Notes under the pieces: model-generated
Told to the model about the DNA's origin: nothing
What the model saw: the letters and a program-made list of their open reading frames with translations, nothing else
Databases searched by the model: none
DNA from: Rotaria sordida
Lineage: Eukaryota > Rotifera > Eurotatoria > Philodinida > Philodinidae
Direction: 5' to 3'
Assembly (NCBI GenBank): GCA_905250125.1
Contig: CAJNOL010000566.1
Span: 4,434 to 68,433, forward strand
DNA length: 64,000 nucleotides
Shown here: positions 24,776 through 35,178 of the stretch, piece by piece
Position numbering within the stretch: the stretch's first letter is position 1
How the letters are laid out: each line of letters starts with the position of its first letter
Translations under genes and position numbers: made by a program

Positions 24776-26689
24776 ATGTTAGTTTATTTTCTCGTCATTG
24801 TGATGGTTATCATTAGATGCGTAACGGAATCGATTAGCGTAGCTAATAATAACATGGCCGGTATCAATTTAGCAGACCTTATAGTCTCTATTAATGTGAG
24901 CAATGAATCATCGTTTATCGACATTTCGGCAAAAAGCGGTATTACTTATCAGAATTATATTGTCAACCCGCCCAATCCAATTCCAATCAATGATCATAGC
25001 CGGCTAGCCTTTGCTGACATCAATGGTGACGGTTGGGACGATATCGTCATGCATAGCCTGTATCCAAATTTGCAAAAAAATATTTCGCTTGAGCACTTAG
25101 TGTTCATCAATAATGGTGATGGCACTTTCACTCATTTCAGTGACATATCGGGCTTACGTCAAGTGCAAGCTGGTTTTTTCGTGTTTGGCGATATAGATAA
25201 TGATGGTGATCAAGACGTGTTTGCTGGCCTTGATTATCCAACTGAAGGTTTAACCAACCATATTCATTTGAATGATGGTGCTGGGCACTTCACCATGCTA
25301 CAAAACTCAGGCGTTGAAGGCGATCCAGGCAATTCTATTGCTGCGAGTGCTAGTTTTGCCGACTTCAATAACGATGGTATTCTTGACTTGTACATTGGTA
25401 ATGGTGGATCGCTTAAAGGTGTCGCTGATCAATTGTTCTTCGGCAAAGGCGACGGCACGTTTAGAGAAGTAACTGCGACTAATCTGCTCGGCATCAACCC
25501 TAAACAACCGACAAACGGTGTGGTCGTATGCGACTATGACAATGACGGCGATGCCGATATTTTCGTTTCGACTTATGGCGTGAGCATTGGCCTTGGCCAC
25601 AAGATCTTATGGGAAAACGATGGCAATGGGAAGTTCACCAACGTGGCGGGTGCTCGTGGCATTTTGGCACAAGCTACCGGTAACTATTGGTTACCGTCGA
25701 CTGGTAACGGTACTTTACCCGAACCCGGCAAAGATACCAATACTTACGTGGGTTCGAACGGCTTTGGTATCGATTGCGGAGATATTAATGGCGATGGGTT
25801 AAACGATATTTTCTTGGCTACAATTTCACATCCAGTCGAATCCGATTACAACCGTAAATGGTCTGATCCAACTCAACTCTTGATCCATCATATCTCGAAT
25901 GGTAGTAACCATGTTTTCGTCAACGAATTTTTGAAGCGTGGTTTGCCCTTTAATGAGGGTGACATTGATGCCGGCATTGTCGACTTTGACAATGATGGAC
26001 GACTTGATCTAGCCCTGACACGCGATACTAAATATGAATCCCAATACACATCTTTCGACCAGCTCGCGTGGTTTGGTCTTATGCAACAAAAGAGTGACGG
26101 TAACTTTGAAAGTTTGGGCATCATTAGTGGTATCAATGATCTCCAAGCGACTAATAAAGCCGCTCGTATGAAAGGTGGACAGAATTTCGGCTGGAGTGAT
26201 ATTGACCATGATGGTGACCTCGATCTGCTCGTAGGTGGTCGCGATCAAGGTGGCGGTCGTGCCAACTTCTTATTTGAAAATATTGTCGGGCAACGTAAAC
26301 CTTGGCTGGCAGTCAAACTAGTAGGTAATGGTGTGAACGTGAACCGCGATGCAATTGGCGCCCGGGTAACACTGCGTTTTCCCCATTGGACAATGATGCG
26401 CGAAGTAAAATCAAGCCGCGGAACCTATAGTTCGGCTGATACTCGCGTACTGCATTTCGGTCTTGGCGATTTTGACGAGGATTTTACTCTCGAAGTGCGC
26501 TGGCCAGATAGCACGTCGAAGATTTACACTCGCAATACACTGACGTTAAACCATTTTATTACAATCGATTACGACACGGGACTACAGCCAACAAATCTTG
26601 GAATGTCTTGTTTCTCGAAGAACAGTATGCTGTACTGGTCTGAACTTTCTTTAATCAGTGCGGTTTTTCTTTTTTCAAATACTTTATAA
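24776..26689 (+). CDS. Secreted FG-GAP/VCBS repeat protein with ASPIC/UnbV domain; probable bacterial origin
   Basis: Uninterrupted 637-codon frame. A hydrophobic N-terminus (MLVYFLVIVMVIIRC) looks like a signal peptide. At least seven Ca-binding-loop repeats of the D-x-[DN]-x-D-G type follow (DINGDGWDDI near residue 81, then near 139, 196, 255, 335, 403 and 475), as in VCBS/FG-GAP beta-propellers. The C-terminal region near 525-595 (AIGARVTLRF, SSRGTYSSADTRVLHFGLG, EVRWPDS) is a good ASPIC/UnbV domain. That domain is largely bacterial, so horizontal transfer is the simplest reading. GC is clearly higher than in the flanks, and the coding part has no intron. A 61 nt GT-AG candidate intron (24700-24760) sits just upstream in the presumed 5' UTR, suggesting adaptation to the host. 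The last residues are hydrophobic, possibly a GPI or membrane-anchor signal. Telomere-like hairpin B begins 37 nt after the stop. Substrate and role are unknown. Confidence 0.9.
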   Translation: MLVYFLVIVMVIIRCVTESISVANNNMAGINLADLIVSINVSNESSFIDISAKSGITYQNYIVNPPNPIPINDHSRLAFADINGDGWDDIVMHSLYPNLQKNISLEHLVFINNGDGTFTHFSDISGLRQVQAGFFVFGDIDNDGDQDVFAGLDYPTEGLTNHIHLNDGAGHFTMLQNSGVEGDPGNSIAASASFADFNNDGILDLYIGNGGSLKGVADQLFFGKGDGTFREVTATNLLGINPKQPTNGVVVCDYDNDGDADIFVSTYGVSIGLGHKILWENDGNGKFTNVAGARGILAQATGNYWLPSTGNGTLPEPGKDTNTYVGSNGFGIDCGDINGDGLNDIFLATISHPVESDYNRKWSDPTQLLIHHISNGSNHVFVNEFLKRGLPFNEGDIDAGIVDFDNDGRLDLALTRDTKYESQYTSFDQLAWFGLMQQKSDGNFESLGIISGINDLQATNKAARMKGGQNFGWSDIDHDGDLDLLVGGRDQGGGRANFLFENIVGQRKPWLAVKLVGNGVNVNRDAIGARVTLRFPHWTMMREVKSSRGTYSSADTRVLHFGLGDFDEDFTLEVRWPDSTSKIYTRNTLTLNHFITIDYDTGLQPTNLGMSCFSKNSMLYWSELSLISAVFLFSNTL

Positions 26690-26725
26690 ACGGATATCAA
26701 AATATAACGCACATTGTCTCCATCA

Positions 26726-26802
26726 GGGTGTGGGTGTGGGTTTGAGTGAAGAGCAGAATATCATCCAAATCTTAATGCATATCCACGCCTACATCCACAC
26801 TC
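26726..26802. repeat. Telomere-like hairpin element (copy B)
   Basis: Left arm GGGTGTGGGTGTGGGTTTGAG, purine centre GAAGAGCAGAATATCATCC, right arm ATCCACGCCTACATCCACACTC. It lies immediately 3' of the bacterial-type gene. Confidence 0.65.
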
Positions 26803-27338
26803 TTTAGCAAGACTGAAGGACATATAATGGTAGCTAGCAGTCTATTTAGTAGAATAAACTCACTCCTCACTCTCACCCTCAGCATCAAGGTGATCACATT
26901 AGCCTGGTACAGATGAAAAGCAGCTCATCCAAGTAGTCATTTGTATAGGTGATTTCATGCCCAGTTTTTCTCACCACCATCTCAAACTTTTCCCAACTTT
27001 CTACAAAACACAGTTTTCTATCTAGCCTCTTTTCCGAGTTATGATGATTGCAGTTCACTTTACAAGTTAACTGATGAATAAAAATAGAATTATATTTGTC
27101 GAAAAGCATTTTTCGACCCTCCAATTACCAGAGACTCGTTTTTATTGGATCATCAATTTCTCGTTTATAACTTTTTTTTTGTAATTAATCGACATATATG
27201 TATGTTTAGACTGAATAAAAAAAATAGTAATCAATATCGAACGGATGACCTTTCCTTAAACATCTTGGTTAAGAATAAATACATATGTCTATTGGAGCCA
27301 GCGACATTTTTCAAACAAGCACACAGTTGATTGGCTGA
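26803..27338. other. Intergenic between VCBS gene and SWIM-RING gene
   Basis: No coding sequence recognised. A CTCACTCCTCACTCTCACCCTC tract at about 26859-26881 resembles a lone C-rich arm of the hairpin family. Confidence 0.3.
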
Positions 27339-29291
27339 TCACCGACGCCGCCGTGGACGCCGCCGATAGTTGAAATAATAGCGTGGATAAGAATTATAGA
27401 ACGTTCTGCCATCGTCAGGGTTGTTGGTCAAAGTTGTTGAGTGAGCAGCCAAATTAAGATAGCCGGTTGTGGTATACACAGCATTGATTGATGCAGGATC
27501 ATCGATCGTTACTATTTTCCATTCAATACGGCAGAATGGGCAAGTAACTGATTCACCTGTTAACGCTTTGGCTCGACGCCATTTATTGAAACAAGTCACG
27601 TGCATATTATTGCCGCATGAAGTCGAACAAAAGAGAATATTATTAGCATCGTTTGTTTCACCTTCCATTGATTCAAAACAAATTGGACAATCATCGTCGG
27701 CTGTGATCGGTTTCTGTTGCACTATCATTTCAGTTGTTGTCTCTGTCGCTGTTGCTGTGGCATCCACGACAGTATCGAGAATTGCATCTGGATCACCAGT
27801 TGTTATTCGATAGGCTTCACGTACCTAGAAGAGATGAGACAAGGGAAGATCCATGGAGTAGAGAACTATATTCAATAAATAGAGACAAAAAGTACAATAG
27901 CACTTATATTTTACAAATGTTACGGTTTTCATATGTGATAAAACCATACGTACAGCATGTCACTCTAATGCATGTACGGATTTGTTAATACTGGCATTTT
28001 GTCTCGATTACAAATATCATAGTGGGAAGATGTCAAAAATTAAGTTTAATATATTTCACTGGAAAATCAGTTTGCGAAAATCTCATTGATAGCTACTAAT
28101 TGATTGCCAAATAAGCAATATTTAACACTATTCTTTTTCAAAACATATATATAGATTATGGCATGACACTGCATCGTTCTTTCACTGACCTAGTAATGAA
28201 TTAGTACTGTTCAGTATTGACTCCAATACTGGTATGCAGAAATATCGAAGGTACTGAACTATTTTTCGTCAGTATTCCATTTCAGACAATCAATATATGC
28301 ACTAGAGCATAACTTATCTTAAGGTCTGTAGATCTACAGCTTCATAAGTGCAGAAATCTGGAACGCTTAATAGGTGTAAGAAGTTATATGTATAATAAGT
28401 GAGATGTAGTGCCTCCAAAACTATATACATACTACTTACAATTAAAATATAGTTGATTCTCTGAATATTTAAAACCACTCAGCATACATACGTATATATG
28501 TATATATCTCTTGAACCTACAAACCTCTCACATCTATATGTATTCTTATGTTCCTCTTCTTTAGCCCATCTGTATATAAAGTTCATATTCAGAAAAAAAT
28601 ATGAATAATTCTTCGTACTTTTGAGAGATAGCAGTTTTTGATGACAATATAGCTTACCTTTTGTTCGGCGAGAACATCTGAGTTGTTGAAAGCTCCACTC
28701 CGTTGTGCGTCAGCTTTGGCAAAAATTTCGTTTAATTCAATGGTTAACAATGCTTTTTGATAAAGTAATGGCGAATGACGATCAACTTTGAGGACACGAT
28801 GCAAAACAAAAATAATATGTTTACATAGATAACCATTAGCGTGATCGGGGCCTATAAAAAAAAAAAGAGATTTTCAATATGGTTTTGCAAAGAAATTCTC
28901 TGAACTTACAAGTACACGACGGTAGATGAGAAATGGTCACAGTGTAGACATTGCCTGTCTGTCCAAACACTCTGTATTCCCGATGAATGGGTTCATCTGG
29001 TGTCGAACTAACGGCCAATAGATAGAGCCGTTGGTTTAAGGCACGTTGAATACGAATACGAATAGCAGTTGTAGGTTTTGAACGATAGCAATGAAGACGT
29101 TTTTCGACCGTCGCTGATTCTGTGTGATCCCCTGTGGACGATGTTTTCGTTATCTTTCGACGTTTGGATGTTGTTGTTGTTGTTATTGTTGTTTGGTTCG
29201 TCAAAGTCGATTCTTCATCGACTTGCTCCAAACCTGACAAGGCATCCTGAATTTTTCGTTTGGCAGCTAGACTTTGTGACCGTGTACGCAT
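27339..29291 (-). CDS. SWIM and RING zinc-finger protein, putative E3 ubiquitin ligase
   Basis: Exons 28910-29291, 28658-28851 and 27339-27824 give 353 aa. The joins (GTAAGT/TATAG in phase 1, GTAAGC/TCTAG in phase 0) keep frame. The first join completes the SWIM zinc finger: C-T-C at about residues 126-128, then CKH at about 136-138 (CxCx(n)CxH). A RING-type finger follows at about residues 238-290: CPIC, a Cys-rich middle (CSTSCGNNMHVTC), then CPFC. SWIM followed by RING is the order in ZSWIM2/MEX and MAP3K1, which act as ubiquitin ligases. The N-terminus is basic and Ser/Thr-rich (KRRKITK, possible nuclear signal), and the C-terminus ends in an Arg-rich tail. Intron 2 (about 830 nt) is unusually long. 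A fold-back element lies 150 bp upstream of the start. Confidence 0.85.
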
Positions 29292-29442
29292 TGTGCGTTG
29301 AGAGATAGGACTTTTTCATATATTTATATAAGCTAAAGAGAATATAAGGTAGAGAAAAAAAGACATTTATTTGGTCTCCCTTCGATAAGAACGAAAAGGT
29401 TTCTATTATCAGTGAATGTTGTGAGCGAGAAGAGGTTTGATG

Positions 29443-30163
29443 TAACGGGTGGACCAGATTAAATTGCACTAAATCTAAGTGGACATTTTTCTCATTTTCT
29501 ATTTAGAAAAAACAATTGTTTTACATGCCAAAAGATAGAGGATTTGAAGCTTTACAAAACTATGTTCGCCTTAGGCCTAGATGTATTATTGTTAAAGAAA
29601 ATAAAAATGCAAAATAAACATAGTCGAAAACATATATTGTGATGTGAGATTGACAACTGAAATCTTTTTAACAGTATTCACTGATTGGTTAAATTCATGC
29701 ACTATAGAAAGTTCATCGAATAGAAACTTGAACTATTTCGTGAGTGATAGTATTTAGCAAACAAGCTGAAAACATGTTCTTTGCAGTAAAACGGTGTTAC
29801 CAGAAAACTGACACCAAATGTATTGCATCATTGTTGTCTTCCAATCACTGTTAAACACTGTCACTCACAAAATCGTTCAAGTTTCTATTCGATGAACTTT
29901 CTATAGTGCATGAATTTAACCAATCAGCAAATACTGTTAAAAAGATTCCAGTTGTCAATCTCACATCACAATGTATGTTTTCGACTATGTTTATTTTGCA
30001 TTTTTATTTTCTTTAACAATAATACATCTAGGCCTAAGACGAACATAGTTTTGTAAAGCTTCAAATTCTTTATCTTTTGGTATATAAAGCAATTTTTTTC
30101 TCAATAGAAAATGAGAAAAATGCCTATTCAGATTTAGTGTAATTTAATCTGGCTCATCCGTTA
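29443..30163. mobile_element. 721 bp fold-back (MITE-like) element with TA ends
   Basis: The two halves are inverted copies of each other over roughly 300 bp. The left starts TAACGGGTGGACCAGATTAA and the right, read in reverse complement, TAACGGATGAGCCAGATTAA. The central spacer is only about 100 bp. The terminal TA on both sides fits the TA duplication of Tc1/mariner-type elements. No ORF inside. Confidence 0.75.
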
Positions 30164-30581
30164 TTTCTTTGATTATTTGTGTAGTGTCTCTAGTAGTCAA
30201 AGTTGTTCTTCAACAACTGAAAAAATGCTGTAGTTTCGGTGCTAGACAGTTGAGTAATGACCGATGCAATGGTTCAGTTATGGATCTCACTCATGTGAAG
30301 TTTTAAGCTTTCAAAACATATCAATGATTTTTTTTTGTGAGTTATTGGAAATGATTGTAAAATGTGATGTGGAATCGATTTCTCTTAGATTTCGCTGTTC
30401 AGGTAATGAATATGAACACGATAATCAGTGTAGATGGAATGGTTTTCAAAGTGATTATTGTAATGCTTTTAATGCTTGATTCTGATGCGATTTCTATCAA
30501 GCTTTTTTTTGTTTTATTTCTAAATGAGAGATATAGGAGAGAACTCGAAACGTCAGAAAAGTTAAACTGAAAATCATAAAA

Positions 30582-31052
30582 TTAGCACATCTTTAAAAGA
30601 AGTAATACAGTGTCTTTATCATAGTTCGCCACAACACTTTCCATCGAATCGTCATTGGTGAAATTTCCAAAACCGACCTTATTCGGATGACCACCATATC
30701 CTACTGAATATGTTGTTTGCTTTTTAAAAGTCCCGTTGCCACATCCTTGAAACAAACCAACCTTGTTAGCGCCAAAATTTGCGACGGCAATATCCAACTA
30801 TTGATCGCTGTTGAAATCACTTATGGCAACCGACACCGGATATAAGTCTTTTTCAGTTGAGTACGTCGTTAACGCTACAAAACTTCCATTATGATATCCA
30901 AGAAAAATACCGATAGTGTCAGTCCCAGAATTGGCAACTACAATATCTAATAAAGTATCATTGTTAATATCACCTAACGCTATTGCCAACGGTTGAGATC
31001 CATTTCGTGTTGCATGGGTTGTCATGTTTTCAAAGGTTCCATCACCATGTTC
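30582..31052 (-). pseudogene. Fragment of an FG-GAP/VCBS repeat protein, with in-frame stop, abutting hairpin C
   Basis: About 155 codons with three beta-propeller-type repeats of the kind HGDGTF..., ALGDINNDTLLDIVVANSG, AISDFNSDQ, LDIAVANFGANKVGLF. These resemble the NHL/FG-GAP repeat proteins abundant in bdelloids rather than the bacterial-type gene at 24.8 kb. An in-frame TAG at about 30798-30800 splits the fragment. Its upstream end coincides with the telomere-like hairpin at 31053-31117, so the coding sequence appears cut there. No other part of the gene is nearby. Confidence 0.6.
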
Positions 31053-31117
31053 GAGGGTGTGGGTGTAGGTGATTGTGGATAGAGAAAAGAAACATCCACA
31101 CTGCACTCCCACACCCT
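31053..31117. repeat. Telomere-like hairpin element (copy C)
   Basis: Left arm GAGGGTGTGGGTGTAGGTG, centre GTGGATAGAGAAAAGAAACA, right arm TCCACACTGCACTCCCACACC. The centre closely matches copies A and E. The left edge coincides with the end of the FG-GAP fragment. Confidence 0.7.
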
Positions 31118-32296
31118 TCATTATTTTCTGTTTTGCTTATTAGCGTCTCGAAATATAAACAAGAATAACCTTAAAATATTAATTATAAATAATAAGAGAT
31201 TATAATTATTGTTTGATTACTATTTTATTAATAGAATCGAGAGTATCGCATCATTGACTCAATAAAAAATATTCATATTTCGTTCAACACATAAATGTTT
31301 CAATGTAGATATTAAATGTAAATTAAAGAAAATAGACGAAAAACTTAGAAAAAGAACAAACTATTGATCTGTCAGCGGGATCTAACATATTTTCTAAGAA
31401 AAATACACAGAAATATTCTAGACAGACCGATTTATGATTTTATTTATCGAACTTTTTCCTTTTATGAGAATAATATATTCTATAAAGTCGAAATCATCGG
31501 AATTTGAGCAAAAACATAGGCTGCAGAGTTCATGGAATCAACGGTTCACGATTAGAATATTAATGAACTAATCTATTTTAGTTTTCTGAGTTGCGAGCTA
31601 AAAAGATAGTTACATGAAATTTATAAAATACTCAAATTATTTATTAATAAAATCTTGATTAATCATTGGATTTTTTTCAAAATGTTTCAAAGAAAAAACT
31701 AAAATGATTAATAAAATGAAAATAAATGGATCCAATTAGTTATTCCCCAGTAGCAATCCTGATTTGATAGAAATTCTTTGTAAATTTATTGCTTAAAACA
31801 GCTAATAATATCAACTTCTAAAAAAGAATCATTTCGATATCTTATAGAATAGCTCATGGCATCAATTTCTGCGAAAAAAACGTGTTTCAGAAATGTGTTA
31901 ATGCAGGCCGGTTTAATACATTTCTCTGATGTTAAAAGTAACGATGCGAAACGCTGCTAAGAAGAACGCGTTTCGCTGTTGATGAAAAAACTGACACGAA
32001 ATGCATTTTTTGGAGTGTCAAAAAGCAAAACCTTAGTAGTCTCTCGATTATTTATTCATCTGATGATCCAATTCTACTATCCTATCATTCATTCATATAT
32101 AATTATGACTACTTAACACAAGCTGCAAGCGAGATTCGAACAAGAGAACAGAAGATGAAATACATTAGACGACAAGCAAACAACCATTGAACTAAAACAA
32201 CTCGAAGAACGAAGTTGTTAATTGTAGTCTGATTCAGGTCGTATCAGTATAGCCATAGATTTTACATGAATATATTTTCAATATTATATTAAGACT
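31118..32296. other. Intergenic, nothing recognised
   Basis: AT-rich, with no coding frame or clear repeat. Confidence 0.4.
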
Positions 32297-32373
32297 GATG
32301 TGGGCTGTGGGTGTCAGTGTGAGTGAGAAGAACATCCACTTCCCATACCCACACCCACACCCACCCACACCCT
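32297..32373. repeat. Telomere-like hairpin element (copy D)
   Basis: Left arm GATGTGGGCTGTGGGTGTCAG, centre GAGTGAGAAGAACATCCAC, right arm ATACCCACACCCACACCC followed by ACCCACACCC. It has the longest uninterrupted C-rich arm of the family. The right arm touches the fold-back element that starts at 32378. Confidence 0.7.
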
Positions 32374-32377
32374 TTCA

Positions 32378-32992
32378 AACTTTTTCGTTTCTAGAGTCTT
32401 TCCTTATAGTAGGTATATCACATCATCCTCCACCTTTGTCATGTTTGCAAGAACGATCAGTTTTTTTAGAGAGAAACTAGAATATGAAGAAGAATCCATA
32501 TATTGAAGCCATCTCTTCGTCATACATAAGGGTATCACATCTATATTTCTCATCTACATGCTCATCTGATCGATTGCTGGCCATTTTCAATAATTTAATA
32601 ACACAGTAGCAGTATCGAATTTAAGGAAAGCTATCAGACAGTCACTCTTTCATTCTGAATTTTTAAAAATTTTTCAGACCAAAGTTGATCGAAAGATGAG
32701 CTCATACTACTCTGGATAGCCTTAAAAATGACTTTTGACATATTTTGACTTTCCCTTCTAAAAGTGCCCTATATTAAAATCTTAGACATGGTTGCGTACA
32801 GTACAGAAATAACTAGACTCGGAGAATAAACATGATATGTTTACTTGTGACAGAGAGATGGCTCCAGTATATGGATTCTTCTTCATATTCTAGTTCCTCG
32901 CTCAAAAAACTGATCGTTCTTGCAAACATGACAAAGGTGAAGGATGATGTGATATACCTACTATTAGGAAAGACTCCAGAAACGAAAAAGTT
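32378..32992. mobile_element. Fold-back element of about 615 bp
   Basis: Left arm 32378-32520 (starting AACTTTTTCGTTTCTAGAGTC) is inverted at 32850-32992 (ending GACTCCAGAAACGAAAAAGTT). The arms are about 140 bp and well matched, around a spacer of about 330 bp. No ORF. It abuts hairpin D, so the hairpin may be part of, or a target for, this element. Confidence 0.65.
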
Positions 32993-34000
32993 GGGATTTT
33001 TGTTTTTCCAAATCAAAATGAGGGTAGCTAAGAGATTCATATTCGAGATATTCATCGAGGTCCTCACTGAATAGAATGCATTTAAAGTCTTTCTCAGTAG
33101 GTACACTCAAATATATTCCCTCGTAAGACTTCTTTACTAAATGTACAAAGTCCAGAATAATCTGTTAACTCTATATCATAGCTATATTCAAATAATGACC
33201 TACCTTAATATATTGTTCAGTATTGAGTACTTATTTAATGAATTTGTTGAAACATGCCTATCATTAGACACTAGATCCTAAATAATGAATATTGCTACAC
33301 TGATATGTGCATGTTAACATTAAACTTGTCGATCAAACACTAACAGTATACTATTAATTTAAATTTTTATCCAACTTCCAAAAGAACGATCCTTTCATTA
33401 TTATTTTTTTTAAACTCATAAACTTGTTGTTCTATTAGTGTCAACTACATAAAAATGTAAACTCATATAAATTCATTATTATTGAATGGTACATAACTCA
33501 TTAGACGTCAGAGGTATTTTCTATTATAATATAAACTTAAACGTGAATAAAGAAAAAATCTTAAATGCATGTTATTACATGTGTTTTACTGGAAATGTGT
33601 GTAGACATCCAGTGTTTTATTCAAGATTTCTCTTCGAAAAAGACAACTCGGAAATCAGAGAGACAGACGGAAGAGAACATTTATTTTTGCAGAAATAAAT
33701 ACATAATATATTCTCCTATACAACAACTGTGAACACCAAAAGTTTCACACCAATCTTTAGGGTGCACCATCATCTCGATCTTTATACTCAATAAAAAACA
33801 AATGTAGACGCCTTTTATATCAAGAACACAACTGAATATCATTACTAAACTAAGCAATATTATTTCAAGGTCTTTGTACTCGTCTCACCCAAAAAACCGG
33901 CTTTTCAAAATATAGTGACTTCGCTCTGATTTTTTCTAACTTTGAACTTAAGTTCTTGAAAGTAATGCAACATCTTTCATTAGAATCAAAGAGAAGTTAG
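32993..34000. other. Intergenic, nothing recognised
   Basis: AT-rich with no recognisable gene. Short open frames show no known motif. Confidence 0.4.
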
Positions 34001-34044
34001 AGTGTGGATGTGGATATGAACATTATCTTCTACACATTCATGCC
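34001..34044. repeat. Partial telomere-like hairpin (copy G) interrupted by the hAT-like element
   Basis: AGTGTGGATGTGGATATGAAC and then TCTTCTACACATTCATGCC. The C-rich side is broken by the element inserted at 34045, after which the sequence resumes with the duplicated TTCATGCC. Confidence 0.4.
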
Positions 34045-35170
34045 CAGGGCTGGGCGAGTCAAGCCTTTTCTCGAGTCGAGTCAAGTCCGAGTCATATAAA
34101 AAAAATTTCGAGTCGAGTCAAGTCAAGTCATCGGTGTTACCGAGTCAAGTCGAGTCGAGTCAAATAATTTTTTTGGTTTGCTATTCTTCTCTGTTTATTT
34201 TTACCAAGAAGATTCATAAGAAACTTTCGTTGCACAGTATCTAATTACAAGATCATAGGAACAAAAACTGATAAAAGGAAAACCACCTACAAAATAAAAA
34301 GATACAATTACTCTAGACTAACTACAAAAGTAGCAGCACGATTAACTGTACAGTAAAGAAAAGTGTCTTTTTTTATGAACAGAAAGTTACAACTAAACCT
34401 GTTTACGAGCAAAATGTATTCAGGAATGTACCCAAAGGAATAGAGTGGTGATCCTAATGTATCTGTCGTGAAGTTTCGCATACTATCTTCAGGAGAAAGT
34501 TATAATATTCAGATTTTAAAACAAAATTTCTACAGCAATTTCGCTATAGAAAGTCACTACTTTTCAAAAGTGACGGTTCGGACCCTCTGCTTCCCACTCT
34601 GCAGGAGCATAGCGCAGAATTTATTCATTAGAAATTAATGTCTTATTGCATCTCAAAGATGGTAAAAGACAAATAGTAGCTTCTGTAAACCTTGGACGAT
34701 TCGATTTCATTAAAAGATTACATTGAAAAAAAGACAAGTTCAATCGTTGTTGATGTAGCAGAACACATAATGTAAAAATATCATTTATTTATCTTCATAT
34801 ATGTTGCACACTTTCAAAAATGAGCGCAAAGAAAACAACCCGAAAGAGCACATATCCAATACTACGCGTAGACAGCCATATCCGACATGAATACGAATAT
34901 CGAAAAATTTTCTTTTGAAAATTCACAGGATCGAACATATTCAATTGGTGAGAAAGTTTTGTATAAGCGAAAAATTTATCTTAAAAATTGTAATTTTTTA
35001 TACGAGCCAACCAAACCTCTTTCTTTTAACGACTGACTCGAGAATGACTCGACTATTCGAGTCGAGTCATCGTTTCGAAATTTCCGAGTCCGAGTCGAGT
35101 CCGAGTCAGTAAAAAAAAGTGACTCGAGTCGACTCGAGTCCGAGTCATGACTCGGACTCGCCCAGCCCTG
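34045..35170. mobile_element. 1126 bp non-autonomous hAT-type element with 8 bp target duplication
   Basis: Terminal inverted repeats CAGGGCTGGGCGAGTC and GACTCGCCCAGCCCTG match the CAGxGxTGGGC pattern of hAT ends. Exact 8 bp direct repeats TTCATGCC flank it (34037-34044 and 35171-35178), the hAT duplication length. Subterminal regions are packed with GAGTCGAGTC repeats. No transposase is encoded. The clean duplication indicates a relatively recent insertion. Confidence 0.9.
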
Positions 35171-35178
35171 TTCATGCC

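Noticed and set aside
25307-25600. Minus-strand ORFs inside the VCBS gene
   Set aside because: Shadows of the regular D-x-D-G repeats on the other strand.
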